DNA of 64,000 nt from JAJAZB01 sp964244295 (GTDB lineage Bacteria > Bacteroidota > Bacteroidia > Cytophagales > Spirosomataceae): assembly GCA_964244295.1 (NCBI GenBank), contig CAXTIG010000037.1, positions 10,012 through 74,011 on the forward strand. Direction: 5' to 3'. The translations under genes and the position numbers were made by a program. The notes beneath the pieces were generated by a model. That model worked only from the letters and a program-made list of their open reading frames with translations. It was not told the DNA's origin and ran no database searches. Of the stretch, positions 17,069 to 25,368 are shown piece after piece; position 1 is the stretch's first letter; the number at the start of each line of letters is the position of its first letter.

Positions 17069-18337
17069 TTAGTGCGTGACCGACGAACCCACCACCTGCC
17101 CATCCTTGAGTACCCACCTTACCCGACGAATTTCCGAAATAGCGCGACTGGGGTCGCCTTCCACCACCAGCAAATCGGCCAGCAAGCCGGGTCGTACCCG
17201 CCCCAGCCGGTCACTTAGCCCGAACACGTCGGCGTTGGTGGCCGTGGCGGCGCGGAGGGCATCGAGGGGTTTCATGCCGTAGGCCACCATCAACTCCAGT
17301 TCGCGGGCGTTGTCGCCGTGTCGGAACACGCCCACGTCGCCGCCCATGCAAATCGTGACGCCCGCTTCCAGGGCCAGCTTAAAACTCCGGCGTTTTTGCT
17401 GAACGCGTTCCGGCTCCGGTTCGCTGCCTCTGCGCCAGCCTCGGTACTGGGCCGTGGCATCGGAGGCGGCCAGGGTGGGGCAGAGCGCCACGCGTTTTTG
17501 TTTCATCAAGTCAAACACTTCCTTCGTGCCGCCGTCGCCGTGTTCGATGGTGCGGCAGCCGGCCAGCGTGGCCCGGCGCATTCCCTCGGCGGTGGTGGCG
17601 TGGGCCACGACGGGCCGCCCGGCGCTGGCGGCGATTTGAACCACCAGTTCGAGTTCGCTTTGCAAAAACGTGGGTTTGGGTTCGCCCATCAGGCCCCAGC
17701 GGTAGTCGGCGTACACCTTCACCAGGTCGATGCCCTTGCCGAGTTGCGTCCGCACGGCGCGGGACAGGCGGTCCACCCCGTCGGCTTCTTCGGCGCCTTG
17801 GGGTACTTCGACGCTGGGTTGAAAACCCTTCGGCCCGTAACTGCCCGTCACGACCAGCGCCCGCCCGGCGGCCAGGATGCGCGGGCCGGGAATGATGCCT
17901 TTTTCGATGGCCTGTTTCAGGCCTACGTCGTCGTAATCGCTGCCTTCGGTACCGAGGTCGCGGACGGTGGTGAAACCCGCTTCGAGGGTTTTGCGGGCGT
18001 GAACCACCGCCCGCGCCACCCGCTCGGCGCGGGATTCGCGCAGCACCTGGTCGTCCCACTTCACTTCGTCGTAGGGGTGAAGCAACAGGTGCGAATGGCC
18101 TTCGATGAGGCCGGGCAACAGCGTGCCGTTGGGGAAATCGACCAGGCGCGTTCCCGCTGCTACCCGCAGTGCGGGGCCAACGGCGGCGATGCGGCTCCCG
18201 CTGACGAGCACCTGCCAGCCTTCGTGCATCGTTTCCCCGTCGAAGACCCGCGCCGGACGAATCAGAAACACCGAATCGGGTACCTGGGCGGCGGCGAAAC
18301 GGGGTAGAAAAAGGAACAGGAGCAGGAGTCGGGGCAT
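17069..18337 (-). CDS. Exported metal-dependent amidohydrolase
   Basis: 422 residues. Signal peptide PRLLLLFLFLPRFAAAQ at the N-terminus. Amidohydrolase-superfamily metal ligands appear in order: H81 and H83 (LIEGHSHLLL), K207 (DLVKVYADY), H246 (VVAHATT), H266 (IEHGDGG) and D334 (MGGDVG). The C-terminal segment (GRVRPGLLADLLVVEGDP) completes the small beta domain. It is close to imidazolonepropionase-like and peptidase-like secreted hydrolases of Bacteroidota. The natural substrate is not evident. It is a single leftward gene. Confidence 0.87.
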   Translation of the reverse strand: MPRLLLLFLFLPRFAAAQVPDSVFLIRPARVFDGETMHEGWQVLVSGSRIAAVGPALRVAAGTRLVDFPNGTLLPGLIEGHSHLLLHPYDEVKWDDQVLRESRAERVARAVVHARKTLEAGFTTVRDLGTEGSDYDDVGLKQAIEKGIIPGPRILAAGRALVVTGSYGPKGFQPSVEVPQGAEEADGVDRLSRAVRTQLGKGIDLVKVYADYRWGLMGEPKPTFLQSELELVVQIAASAGRPVVAHATTAEGMRRATLAGCRTIEHGDGGTKEVFDLMKQKRVALCPTLAASDATAQYRGWRRGSEPEPERVQQKRRSFKLALEAGVTICMGGDVGVFRHGDNARELELMVAYGMKPLDALRAATATNADVFGLSDRLGRVRPGLLADLLVVEGDPSRAISEIRRVRWVLKDGQVVGSSVTH

Positions 18338-18378
18338 TCTTCAAACGGGAAAAGGAGGTGTAAGATAGTTGCTTGACT

Positions 18379-18386
18379 TATCTTTG
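18379..18386 (+). promoter_or_regulatory. -7 box TATCTTTG for gatB
   Basis: Exact TAnnTTTG on the plus strand, 130 bp upstream of the gatB ATG. If used, the leader of about 125 nt contains the whole 38-bp foldback at 18416-18508 and places the start codon just after the hairpin. Confidence 0.5.
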
Positions 18387-18415
18387 AGTCGAAAAATTAC
18401 GCGGTCACTTCTCCT

Positions 18416-18508
18416 TTCCTGTCATCCTGGAAGGACCTGGTTGGCCGACCGTTTAGTTTCCTGAAAGGGGAACGGTCGGCCAACCAGGTCCTTCCAGGAT
18501 GACAGGAA
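18416..18508. repeat. Foldback, GTCATCCTGGAAGGACC family, copy 1, in gatB leader
   Basis: Perfect 38-bp arms at 18416-18453 and 18471-18508 with a 17-nt loop. The core is TCCTGGAAGGACC followed by a GGTTGGCCGACCGTT extension. A relative lies at 61144-61231. The right arm ends 8 nt before the gatB start codon. Confidence 0.93.
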
Positions 18509-18516
18509 GAAAAAAA

Positions 18517-19977
18517 ATGCCTCCTTACGAACTCGTCATCGGGCTGGAAATTCACGCCCAGCTTTCCACCCAGAGTAAAATTTTCGCCCCCGATTCGGCG
18601 GCCTTCGGGGCCGCGCCCAACCGCCACGTGAGCGCGATTACCCTCGGACACCCCGGCACGCTGCCGCGCCTCAACCGCCGGGCGGTGGAATTTGCGGTGA
18701 AAATGGGCCTGGCCTGCGGCTGCGAAATCAGCCGCCGCACGGGTTTCGACCGTAAAAATTACTTCTATCCCGACCTACCCAAAGGCTACCAGATTTCGCA
18801 GGACAAAGCGCCCATCTGCGTGGGCGGAGCCATTCACGTCACCCTGAAAAACGGCGAGGAACGGGCGCTGGCCCTCCACCACATCCACCTCGAAGAAGAC
18901 GCCGGGAAGTCGATTCACGCCACCGTGGATGCGGCCGAGGGTGAGCCGGATACCCTGCTCGATTACAACCGCGCCGGAACGCCGCTCATCGAAATCGTGA
19001 CCGACCCGGTGATGCGCTCGGCGGAAGAAGCCGGGGCCTGCCTGGCCGAAATCCGCAAGCTGGTGCGCTACCTGGGTATCTGCGACGGCAACATGGAAGA
19101 AGGTTCGCTGCGCTGCGACGTGAACGTGTCGGTGCGGCCCGCCGGGCAAGAAAAATTAGGCACGAAGGTGGAAGTGAAAAACATGAACTCGGTGCGCTTC
19201 GTCCAGAAAGCCGTGGAGTTCGAGTACGAGCGCCAGGTGCGGATGCTCGAAAGCGGCGGCCGGATTATCCAGGAAACCCGCACGTTCGACGCCGCCACGG
19301 GTCGTACCGCCGCCATGCGCGAGAAGGAAACCATGAACGACTACCGCTATTTTCCCGAACCCGACCTGCCGCCGGTGGTGCTTTCGGAGGATTGGTTGAG
19401 CGACGTTCGGACCTCGCTTCCGGCTTTGCCCCGAGTGCGTTTTCAGCAGTTTGTCAGCGACTACGGCCTGCCCGCTGATGCTGCCAGCCTGCTCAGCGAA
19501 ACCCGCGAAGAGGCGGAATACTTCGAGGAATTGTGCCGCCACGTGCCCCAGGCCAAAACCGCCGCCAACTGGCTGATGGGGCCAGTACGAAGTTGGCTGA
19601 ACGAGAAAAGTGGGGAAATCGCCGATTTTCCGCTGACCCCCGCGCAACTGGCCGGATTGTTGGGGTTGGTCGAAGAAGGCCGGGTGAGTTACACCGCCGC
19701 CAGCCAGCGCCTGCTGCCCGAACTGGCGGCCCAACCCACCGCCGCCCCGCTCGAATTGGCCCAGCGCCTGAACCTGCTCCAGCAAAGCAATAGCGACTCG
19801 ATTCAGGCGTTGATCGACGAGGTGCTGACGGCCATGCCCGCCAAAGTGAAGGAGTACCGCAGCGGTAAAAAAGGCTTGCTGGGGTTGTTCGTCGGCGAGG
19901 TGATGAAAAAATCGGGCGGGAAAGCCGACCCTAAGTTGACGAATCAACTTTTAGTAAAAACACTCGAAAACGCCTGA
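18517..19977 (+). CDS. gatB: Aspartyl/glutamyl-tRNA amidotransferase subunit B
   Basis: 486 residues from the ATG at 18517 (MPPYELVIGLEIHAQL). An in-frame ATG at 18499 lies inside a foldback arm and is unlikely. GatB phosphorylates Glu-tRNA(Gln) or Asp-tRNA(Asn), and with GatA and GatC amidates them. The kinase core shows LDYNRAGTPLIEIVTDP, GSLRCDVNVSV, KNMNSVRFVQKAVEFEY and MREKETMNDYRYFPEPDLP. The C-terminal YqeY-like tail (residues about 400-486) is complete. gatA and gatC are not in the window. Confidence 0.95.
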   Translation: MPPYELVIGLEIHAQLSTQSKIFAPDSAAFGAAPNRHVSAITLGHPGTLPRLNRRAVEFAVKMGLACGCEISRRTGFDRKNYFYPDLPKGYQISQDKAPICVGGAIHVTLKNGEERALALHHIHLEEDAGKSIHATVDAAEGEPDTLLDYNRAGTPLIEIVTDPVMRSAEEAGACLAEIRKLVRYLGICDGNMEEGSLRCDVNVSVRPAGQEKLGTKVEVKNMNSVRFVQKAVEFEYERQVRMLESGGRIIQETRTFDAATGRTAAMREKETMNDYRYFPEPDLPPVVLSEDWLSDVRTSLPALPRVRFQQFVSDYGLPADAASLLSETREEAEYFEELCRHVPQAKTAANWLMGPVRSWLNEKSGEIADFPLTPAQLAGLLGLVEEGRVSYTAASQRLLPELAAQPTAAPLELAQRLNLLQQSNSDSIQALIDEVLTAMPAKVKEYRSGKKGLLGLFVGEVMKKSGGKADPKLTNQLLVKTLENA

Positions 19978-20010
19978 GGCCCCACCGCCGAACGGCTCGT
20001 TTTATTTTCC

Positions 20011-21150
20011 ATGAAAAAAAGCATTTTCTTCCTCGCCGCCGGGCTGGTCGCCCTGACGGCCTGCGCTCAAAACCCTACTGAGTTCAGCCTTCAAGGTTCG
20101 CTGGGCGGCGGCACCGCTGGCAAGGTGTACCTCCAGACCATCAACGAGCGCGGCTTCCCGGCGACGGTCGATTCCACCGCGCTCAAGCAGGGTGCGTTTC
20201 AGTTTCGGGGGAAAGTGGTCAACGGCGGCGGGTTTTACCAACTCGCGGCCCCCAACGGATTGAAAGTGCCGCTGCTGCTCGAAGGCGGCGAAAACCTGAC
20301 GGTGAACGCCGAGGCCCCCGCCGCCAAAGCCGGTCAGGCCCCGCGCCCGGCCACGGTGAGCGGCTCGAAAACGATGGAGTATTTCCAGAAAATCAACCAG
20401 TTGAACGTCGATTTTCAAGGCAAAGCCGCCAAACTGAACGCGGATTACCAGGCCGCTACGGAAAAGAAAAACACCAAGCGCCAGGCCGAAATCAAGGCTG
20501 AGTTCGACCGGGGTCAGCAGGCCATTTCCGAAAAAGTCCGGGCCATGATGCCCGAACTGGGCAGTTCGCTGGCGGCGTTGTACGCCACCAATTTTCTCGA
20601 CCAGGAAAAAGATTTCGCGCTCTTCGAGGGCCTCGCCGAGCGCTTCGCCAAAGAAAAACCCGACACCCGGATGAGCCAGGCCTTCGTGGCCCAGGTGCGC
20701 CGGATGCAGGCCTCGAAAACCGGCCTGGCGCTGGGCAAACCCGCCCCCGAAATCAACCTGAAAAGCCCCGACGAGAAAATCGTCTCGCTTTCCTCGCTCA
20801 AGGGCAAGTACGTACTCATCGACTTCTGGGCCAGTTGGTGCGGCCCCTGCCGCAAGGAAAACCCCAACGTGGTGCGGATGTACGAGAAGTTCAAGAACAA
20901 AGGCAAAGGTTTTGAAATCTACGGCGTTTCGCTCGACCGCGAAAAAGCACCCTGGCTGCAAGCCATCAAAACCGACGGCCTGGCCTGGCAGCACGTGTCG
21001 GACCTCCAGTATTTCAACTCCGCCGCCGCCGTGGACTACGGCATCCAGTACATTCCCTACACCGTGCTGATTGACCCGCAGGGCAACATCGTAGCGAAAG
21101 AATTGCGGGGGGAGGCGTTGGAGAAGAAGCTGGAGGAAGTGTTGAATTAG
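20011..21150 (+). CDS. TlpA-like thioredoxin-fold lipoprotein (DUF4369 domain)
   Basis: 379 residues. Lipoprotein signal with Cys18 (GLVALTAC). Residues about 25-115 form a DUF4369 domain and about 120-235 are helical. The C-terminal thioredoxin domain (about 240-379) has the redox pair C277/C280 in DFWASWCGPCR and the cis-proline region YIPYTVLIDPQG. It is likely a periplasm-facing disulfide reductase, as for the ResA/TlpA family. Its TAG stop is part of the left arm of the element at 21147-21637. Confidence 0.9.
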   Translation: MKKSIFFLAAGLVALTACAQNPTEFSLQGSLGGGTAGKVYLQTINERGFPATVDSTALKQGAFQFRGKVVNGGGFYQLAAPNGLKVPLLLEGGENLTVNAEAPAAKAGQAPRPATVSGSKTMEYFQKINQLNVDFQGKAAKLNADYQAATEKKNTKRQAEIKAEFDRGQQAISEKVRAMMPELGSSLAALYATNFLDQEKDFALFEGLAERFAKEKPDTRMSQAFVAQVRRMQASKTGLALGKPAPEINLKSPDEKIVSLSSLKGKYVLIDFWASWCGPCRKENPNVVRMYEKFKNKGKGFEIYGVSLDREKAPWLQAIKTDGLAWQHVSDLQYFNSAAAVDYGIQYIPYTVLIDPQGNIVAKELRGEALEKKLEEVLN

Positions 21151-21637
21151 AGGATAGTGGAGAGAGGATAGTGGATAGATGGCAGAGGATAGCGTTGAGT
21201 TGCTTATTTTGCGGCTCACCCCTATCCTCTCTCTTTTTATGAACGAAGGCATAACCCGGCAGAAGAGCTATACTTTTGCGTTGCGCATTGTCAAGCTGTA
21301 CCTTTTTCTGAGTGAAACGAAAAAGGGCTACGTTCTTTCCAAGCAACTAATTCGGTGCGGCACGGCCATCGGCGCGATGGTGCGCGAAGCCGAACAGGCA
21401 GAAAGCAAATCTGATTTTATCCATAAACTTGCCATTGCCAACAAAGAAGCGAACGAAACGCATTACTGGATTTCGCTGCTCCGCGATAGTGGGTTGATGG
21501 ATGAAAAACTGGCGGATTCGTTCCTGACGGATTGTGAAGAACTCCAAAAACTGCTGATCTCCAGCATCAAAACCGCCAAAGGCAGCATCCGTCTGAAGCT
21601 AAAATCTATCCTCTATTCTCTCTACTCTATCCTCTAA
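21147..21637. mobile_element. ORF-bearing foldback: four-helix-bundle gene between inverted repeats
   Basis: 32-bp imperfect terminal arms (28 of 32 matching) at 21147-21178 and 21606-21637 enclose one small ORF. Both arms begin or end with TTAGAGGATAG. The left arm contains the stop of the TlpA-like gene and the right arm contains the stop of the enclosed ORF; proC starts 3 nt later. The arms share blocks with the ORF-less foldback at 10517-10620. No transposase is present. Calling it mobile is my inference from structure. Confidence 0.55.
21239..21637 (+). CDS. Four helix bundle protein (23S rRNA IVS/S23 family)
   Basis: 132 residues from the ATG at 21239 (MNEGITRQKSYTFALRIVKLY). The frame is open to 21179, but that part is repeat. 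The sequence matches the four-helix-bundle family known from intervening sequences in 23S rRNA genes: SKQLIRCGTAIGAMVREAEQAESKSDF, AIANKEANETHYWISLLRDSGL. Members form homopentamers; their role is unknown. The last residues (LKSILYSLYSIL) are encoded by the inverted-repeat arm, so the present C-terminus is probably not the ancestral one. No rRNA gene is near. Confidence 0.85.
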   Translation: MNEGITRQKSYTFALRIVKLYLFLSETKKGYVLSKQLIRCGTAIGAMVREAEQAESKSDFIHKLAIANKEANETHYWISLLRDSGLMDEKLADSFLTDCEELQKLLISSIKTAKGSIRLKLKSILYSLYSIL

Positions 21638-21639
21638 AA

Positions 21640-22440
21640 GTGAAGATCGCCATCATCGGCTGCGGAAACATGGGCATGGCCTTCGCCAAGTCGTTTTTGC
21701 AGTACAACCTCGTCGGGAAAGACGATTTGCTACTGATTGAAAAAAGCGCCGAACGCGGCGCGGCCCTCACCGCCGAACAGTCGGGCGTGGTGGTCGATAC
21801 CATCGGCCCCCGCGTGGGCGAGGCCGATTTGATTATTCTTTCCGTCAAACCCCAGGATTTTCCTTCGGTTCACGCCGAACTCGCCCCCGTCGTTCGGCCC
21901 CATCAACTGGTGTTGAGCATCATGGCGGGCATCAACATCGCTAAAATTCAAGCCGTGCTCGGCCACCCGCTCGTGGTGCGGGCCATGCCCAACACGCCCG
22001 CGCTGCTCGGCATGGGCATGACGGCCTTCGCGGCGGCCCCGGAGGTGGAAATCGGGCAGTTGCGTCGGGTGGAAAACCTCATCAACGCCACGGGACGGGC
22101 CGTTTTTTTGGAAAACGAAAGCCTGCTCGACGCCGTCACGGCCCTGAGCGGCAGCGGCCCGGCGTATTTTTTCTACCTCGTGAAAGCGATGATTGAGGCA
22201 GGAAAAAAGATGGGTTTCGATGAGGCCCTTTCGGCCCTGCTCGTCAAGCAAACCATGCTCGGTTCCTACCACCTCATCAACACCGCCGACAAAAGTCTGG
22301 ACGAGTTGATTCAGGCCGTGGCCTCGAAAGGTGGCACGACGGAGGCGGCCCTGAAACGGTTTGAAGAAGGCGTTTTGGATGAAACGCTGATTGCCGGCAT
22401 CGAAGCCGCCCAGCGGCGGGCGACGGAGCTTTCGAAGTAG
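21640..22440 (+). CDS. proC: Pyrroline-5-carboxylate reductase
   Basis: 266 residues with a GTG start at 21640, 2 nt after the preceding ORF. ProC reduces pyrroline-5-carboxylate to proline with NAD(P)H in the cytoplasm. The Rossmann motif IIGCGNMG (residues 5-12), the VRAMPNTPA segment, and the C-terminal signature LSGSGPAYFFYLVKAM and VASKGGTTEAAL are all present. The length is normal. It converges with the MutS-like gene, and a 43-bp foldback starts directly after the stop. Confidence 0.95.
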   Translation: MKIAIIGCGNMGMAFAKSFLQYNLVGKDDLLLIEKSAERGAALTAEQSGVVVDTIGPRVGEADLIILSVKPQDFPSVHAELAPVVRPHQLVLSIMAGINIAKIQAVLGHPLVVRAMPNTPALLGMGMTAFAAAPEVEIGQLRRVENLINATGRAVFLENESLLDAVTALSGSGPAYFFYLVKAMIEAGKKMGFDEALSALLVKQTMLGSYHLINTADKSLDELIQAVASKGGTTEAALKRFEEGVLDETLIAGIEAAQRRATELSK

Positions 22441-22560
22441 CGAACCGCTGACAGCGGGCAACGCCCCTGTCAGCGGGTGAGCGGACTCCAAAAACTTGAG
22501 GTGGTTATCCGGCAAGGCGCTCACCCGCTGACAGGGGCGTTGCCCGCTGTCAGGGGTTCG
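22441..22560. repeat. Foldback, CGCTGACAG family, copy 2, between convergent genes
   Basis: 43-bp arms at 22441-22483 and 22518-22560 with one mismatch, the longest arms in the window. The core is GCAACGCCCCTGTCAGCGGG. It starts at the base after the proC stop. On the other strand it encodes the last residues (EPLTAGNAPVSG) and the stop (22521-22523) of the MutS-like gene. It could act as a bidirectional terminator. Confidence 0.93.
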
Positions 22561-24362
22561 CTCACTTGAATCCCCATCTGCCGCATCAATTCCGCCGCGT
22601 TGAAACTGTGGCACACGCCAGGGCGGAGGGTGTAATCGAAAATTAGTTTTCCCGCCGCGTCGAGGTCGGAGCGGAAGTGGGTGTTTTCGACGAAATCCCA
22701 GGCCACGGCTTCATCGCCCAGTTCCACGTCGTGGGTGGAAATCATCCCGAACGACGCTGTTTCTTTCAACTGAAAAATGAGCGCCCGCGCCCCGCCGTTC
22801 CGGTCGCGGGAGTTGGTGCCTTTCAGGATTTCATCCAGCAAAAAAAGGACGGGCGGGCCGTCCGCTTCAACGGTTTCCAGCAATTGCCGCAACCGCTTCA
22901 GTTCGGCGTAAAACGAAGACGTGCTTTCTTCGAGCGAATCCTGGGTTCTCATGCTGGTAAACACCCGCAGCACCGGCAAGCTCATCGCCTGCGCACACAC
23001 CACCGACCCGGCCAGGGCCAGCACCGCGTTGGTGCCGACCGTGCGCAGAAACGTACTTTTCCCCGACATATTCGAGCCGGTCACGAGCATCGTCCGGCCC
23101 GGCCCGCCGAAAGTCAGGTCGTTGCTGACGCGCTGCGGAGCGGGAATGAGCGGGTGGCCGATGGTGTGAGAAGTAAGAAGCGAGAAGTGAGAGGCAATTT
23201 TTGGAAAAACAAAGCCTGTTTCAGCGAAGGCCAGCCCGGCGAGGCTATTGAGGGCTTCCAGTTCGCCGACTACCGCCAGCCAGTCGGCGAGATGGGCGCG
23301 GTGGCGGCGTTTCCAGCGTTCGAGGGGGGCGAAGAATTGAAAATCCCAGAGCGAGGGCAGGCCGAAAAAAAGGATGAAGTAGGGATTTTGCCGGTAACTC
23401 AACAGCCCCAGTGTGCGGCTCAGGCCCCGCACCGCCGCCGGAGCGCCTGCCGCCCGGCGCTGCAAGTCGCGCAGTTTTTCCGAAGAAAACGATTCGGCTT
23501 CCAGTCGTTCCAGCACGGCGGCTCCGGCCCGCAACGCGGGAATGGCCCGCTCGCTTTGGTCCACGGCCCGTTTCACCGTCGCGTTGAGCCGCCCCAGCGC
23601 CCAGCCACTCGCCACCACACTCAGCACCACCGCGCCAAAGGGCAGCCCTTCCAGCACCCAGGCGACCACCAGCGCGACCGTCAGGAGCGGCAGACCGAAG
23701 CGGGCGGCGCGGTACCAAAACTGGTCGATGACCCCGTTTTCGGGTTCGGCAATCCAGGCCAGCAGGGCATCGGTGGATTGGTCGGCGGCATCGAGCAGGC
23801 CCGCCGTGGCTTCGGTGCGTTGCCGCCAGTCGAGGGCTTCGCTCAATTCGCGAACGGCTTGTTGGCGGGCCAAAATCTCAGTTTCGTCGGCGGGGGCTTT
23901 CAGCCAGGCGGCCAGCGTGCTGGCCCCGGCGTGGGTGCGGGTGCGGTTGAGCAGTCGGAAGAGCGAGCGGGAGCCGAACACGTCGAGGTCGGCGGTGTAG
24001 GGATGGAGCGGCGCGTCGAAATCGAGGCCGGTTTCGGGGCGGGTGAAGCGTCCGGCGAGGCGCTCGGCTTCGTCGGCGTTGATGGATCGCAGCAGCCGCG
24101 CTTCGTCGCGCTGCCGCCGCACCCGCTGGTGAACGCCCAGCAGCCAGAGGTACGCCGCGACCAGCGCCACCCCGGCGGGCAAAATCGGACTGGCCCAGAC
24201 GGAGCCGCTGCCAAATTTTTGGAAAAGAAAGTACAGGGCAAAAATCCCCCCCACGAACAGGGCCACGCGGGCCACGGCCAGTTGGTTGAAGCGGCGTTGC
24301 TGGGCTTGCCCGGCCCCGGCAAACTGCGCCTGGCGTTGCTGGAAAAGGTCGGTACGCGTCAC
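22521..24362 (-). CDS. MutS-like ATPase with membrane segments
   Basis: 613 residues from a GTG at 24362, which starts 2 nt after the stop of the fur-type gene. Hydrophobic pairs near residues 30-70 and 220-265 precede a MutS clamp-like region and a MutS ATPase domain: Walker A GSNMSGKSTFLRT, TSMRTQDSLEESTSSFYAEL, Walker B FLLDEILKGTNSRDR, and STHDVELG. The mismatch-binding domain is absent, so this is a membrane-associated MutS paralogue (as in Bacteroidota MutS-like proteins), not the repair enzyme. Near residue 390 an apparent insertion SHFSLLTSH precedes the conserved GHPLIPA. Confidence 0.8.
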   Translation of the reverse strand: MTRTDLFQQRQAQFAGAGQAQQRRFNQLAVARVALFVGGIFALYFLFQKFGSGSVWASPILPAGVALVAAYLWLLGVHQRVRRQRDEARLLRSINADEAERLAGRFTRPETGLDFDAPLHPYTADLDVFGSRSLFRLLNRTRTHAGASTLAAWLKAPADETEILARQQAVRELSEALDWRQRTEATAGLLDAADQSTDALLAWIAEPENGVIDQFWYRAARFGLPLLTVALVVAWVLEGLPFGAVVLSVVASGWALGRLNATVKRAVDQSERAIPALRAGAAVLERLEAESFSSEKLRDLQRRAAGAPAAVRGLSRTLGLLSYRQNPYFILFFGLPSLWDFQFFAPLERWKRRHRAHLADWLAVVGELEALNSLAGLAFAETGFVFPKIASHFSLLTSHTIGHPLIPAPQRVSNDLTFGGPGRTMLVTGSNMSGKSTFLRTVGTNAVLALAGSVVCAQAMSLPVLRVFTSMRTQDSLEESTSSFYAELKRLRQLLETVEADGPPVLFLLDEILKGTNSRDRNGGARALIFQLKETASFGMISTHDVELGDEAVAWDFVENTHFRSDLDAAGKLIFDYTLRPGVCHSFNAAELMRQMGIQVSEPLTAGNAPVSG

Positions 24363-24364
24363 GC

Positions 24365-24790
24365 TCAGTTGGGCTGGCAAAGCGGGCACACGCCCTGCAC
24401 GAGCAGGTTGGTTTCCTGGCGCTGGTACCCGGCGGGCAGGGCCAGGGTGGGGACGCGCACGTCGTCGAGGCAGTTGGTCAGCCCGCAAACGCTGCACTTG
24501 AAATGCACGTGGTCGTGGTGGTGCTGGTGGTCGGCGGCGTGGCAGGTGCTGCGGCAGAGAGCGTATTTCATCCCACCTTCGTCGTCCAGCACCTTGTGAA
24601 TGAGGCCCTTTTCGAGGAAAGTTTTCAGGGTGCGGTACACCGTCACCCGGTCGAATTTTTCGGGCAACCGGGCCTCGATGTCGGCGTGGGCGAGGGCGTG
24701 GCCGTTTTCGTTGAAAATAGCCAGCATCTCCGCCCGGCAGTCGGTGAGGCGGAGGTTGAAGTCTTTGAGGGTGGCGCGTTCGGGGGTCAT
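24365..24790 (-). CDS. Fur family transcriptional regulator
   Basis: 141 residues from the ATG at 24790; an upstream in-frame ATG at 24850 would overlap the toxin gene by 23 nt. Winged helix at about 15-80 (FDRVTVYRTLKTFLEKGLIHKV). The metal site is HQHHHDHVHFKC, and a structural zinc site is made by CSVC and CPLC pairs. It may be a ferric, zinc or peroxide sensor; the His-rich segment favours Zur/Fur, which I cannot decide. It probably shares a transcript with the MutS-like gene. Confidence 0.87.
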   Translation of the reverse strand: MTPERATLKDFNLRLTDCRAEMLAIFNENGHALAHADIEARLPEKFDRVTVYRTLKTFLEKGLIHKVLDDEGGMKYALCRSTCHAADHQHHHDHVHFKCSVCGLTNCLDDVRVPTLALPAGYQRQETNLLVQGVCPLCQPN

Positions 24791-24827
24791 GGTTAAAACG
24801 AATTTCCTGGTCAACAGCCGGGAGCAG

Positions 24828-25133
24828 TTAGGGGTTTCGACGGGTGTCATGGACGGCCCTTATTTTTACTAACCTTTCTTCCCGCTCGTAGGTGTAAAAA
24901 ATTTTGTAGTGCCCTTCCAGCAGGTATCGAATGACAATAATATCATTGCTTTTTTGCTGGTCAATGGCACCCATTTCAGGAAACTGGGATAGCCGACGCG
25001 TTTTTGCTGCAATTGTATCGGCCAATGCATTGGCTCGGTGCTCGCCGACTGTTCGTTCCCAGTATTCAAAAAGGTCGAACAGTTGCGCCAGCGCTTCGTT
25101 GGTCCAATCTACCTTTCGCGGCGATTCTTCCAC
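24828..25133 (-). CDS. RelE/ParE superfamily toxin
   Basis: 101 residues. Pattern of the ParE/RelE fold: VDWTNEALAQLFDLFEYW, then RLSQFPEMGAIDQQ, then the C-terminal strand pair YLLEGHYKIFYTYERE and VKIRAVHDTRRNP. Such toxins poison gyrase (ParE) or cut mRNA on the ribosome (RelE); the sequence resembles ParE-like plasmid-stabilisation proteins more. Its start overlaps the antitoxin end by 25 nt, typical of a coupled pair. Confidence 0.88.
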   Translation of the reverse strand: MEESPRKVDWTNEALAQLFDLFEYWERTVGEHRANALADTIAAKTRRLSQFPEMGAIDQQKSNDIIVIRYLLEGHYKIFYTYEREERLVKIRAVHDTRRNP

Positions 25134-25351
25134 GTTTGAATCTGGTTTTCAACTTCTTCCTGGGAGGTCACTTCTCCCTTCCGGATTTGATATTCCGAAA
25201 GGAAGAGCATTTTCCAAATGTCATTCAAACTTCTTCCGTTTTCCTGAAACGATTCAATTTCCTGCTTCACCGCCTCGAAAAGCCGGGCGTTTTCCGAGTG
25301 GGTCAGGTACTCGATGACTTCTTCCTTCAGGGTTTTTGTTGCCGTTTCCAT
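25109..25351 (-). CDS. Antitoxin of the ParE/RelE-type pair
   Basis: 80 residues from the ATG at 25351 (METATKTLKEEVIEYL). Mostly helical and charged, ending EEVENQIQTWKNRRER. It precedes and overlaps the toxin, which is the main reason for the call. A related but frameshifted copy lies immediately upstream (25369-25609), sharing the start METAxKxLKEEVIE and the end pattern EExExxIxxWKxRR. Such antitoxins bind the toxin and usually repress their own promoter. Confidence 0.75.
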   Translation of the reverse strand: METATKTLKEEVIEYLTHSENARLFEAVKQEIESFQENGRSLNDIWKMLFLSEYQIRKGEVTSQEEVENQIQTWKNRRER

Positions 25352-25368
25352 CGTGTCAAAATTTAGGT

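Noticed and set aside
16899..17117. 72-residue leftward reading frame
   Set aside because: No recognisable pattern, overlaps the end of the amidohydrolase gene and has no promoter.
21147..21637. Diversity-generating retroelement accessory gene (Avd-like four-helix bundle)
   Set aside because: No reverse transcriptase and no template/variable repeat pair are in the window; the IVS/S23 branch fits better.
21239..21637. Intervening sequence of a 23S rRNA gene
   Set aside because: No rRNA sequence flanks the ORF; neighbours are tlpA-like and proC.
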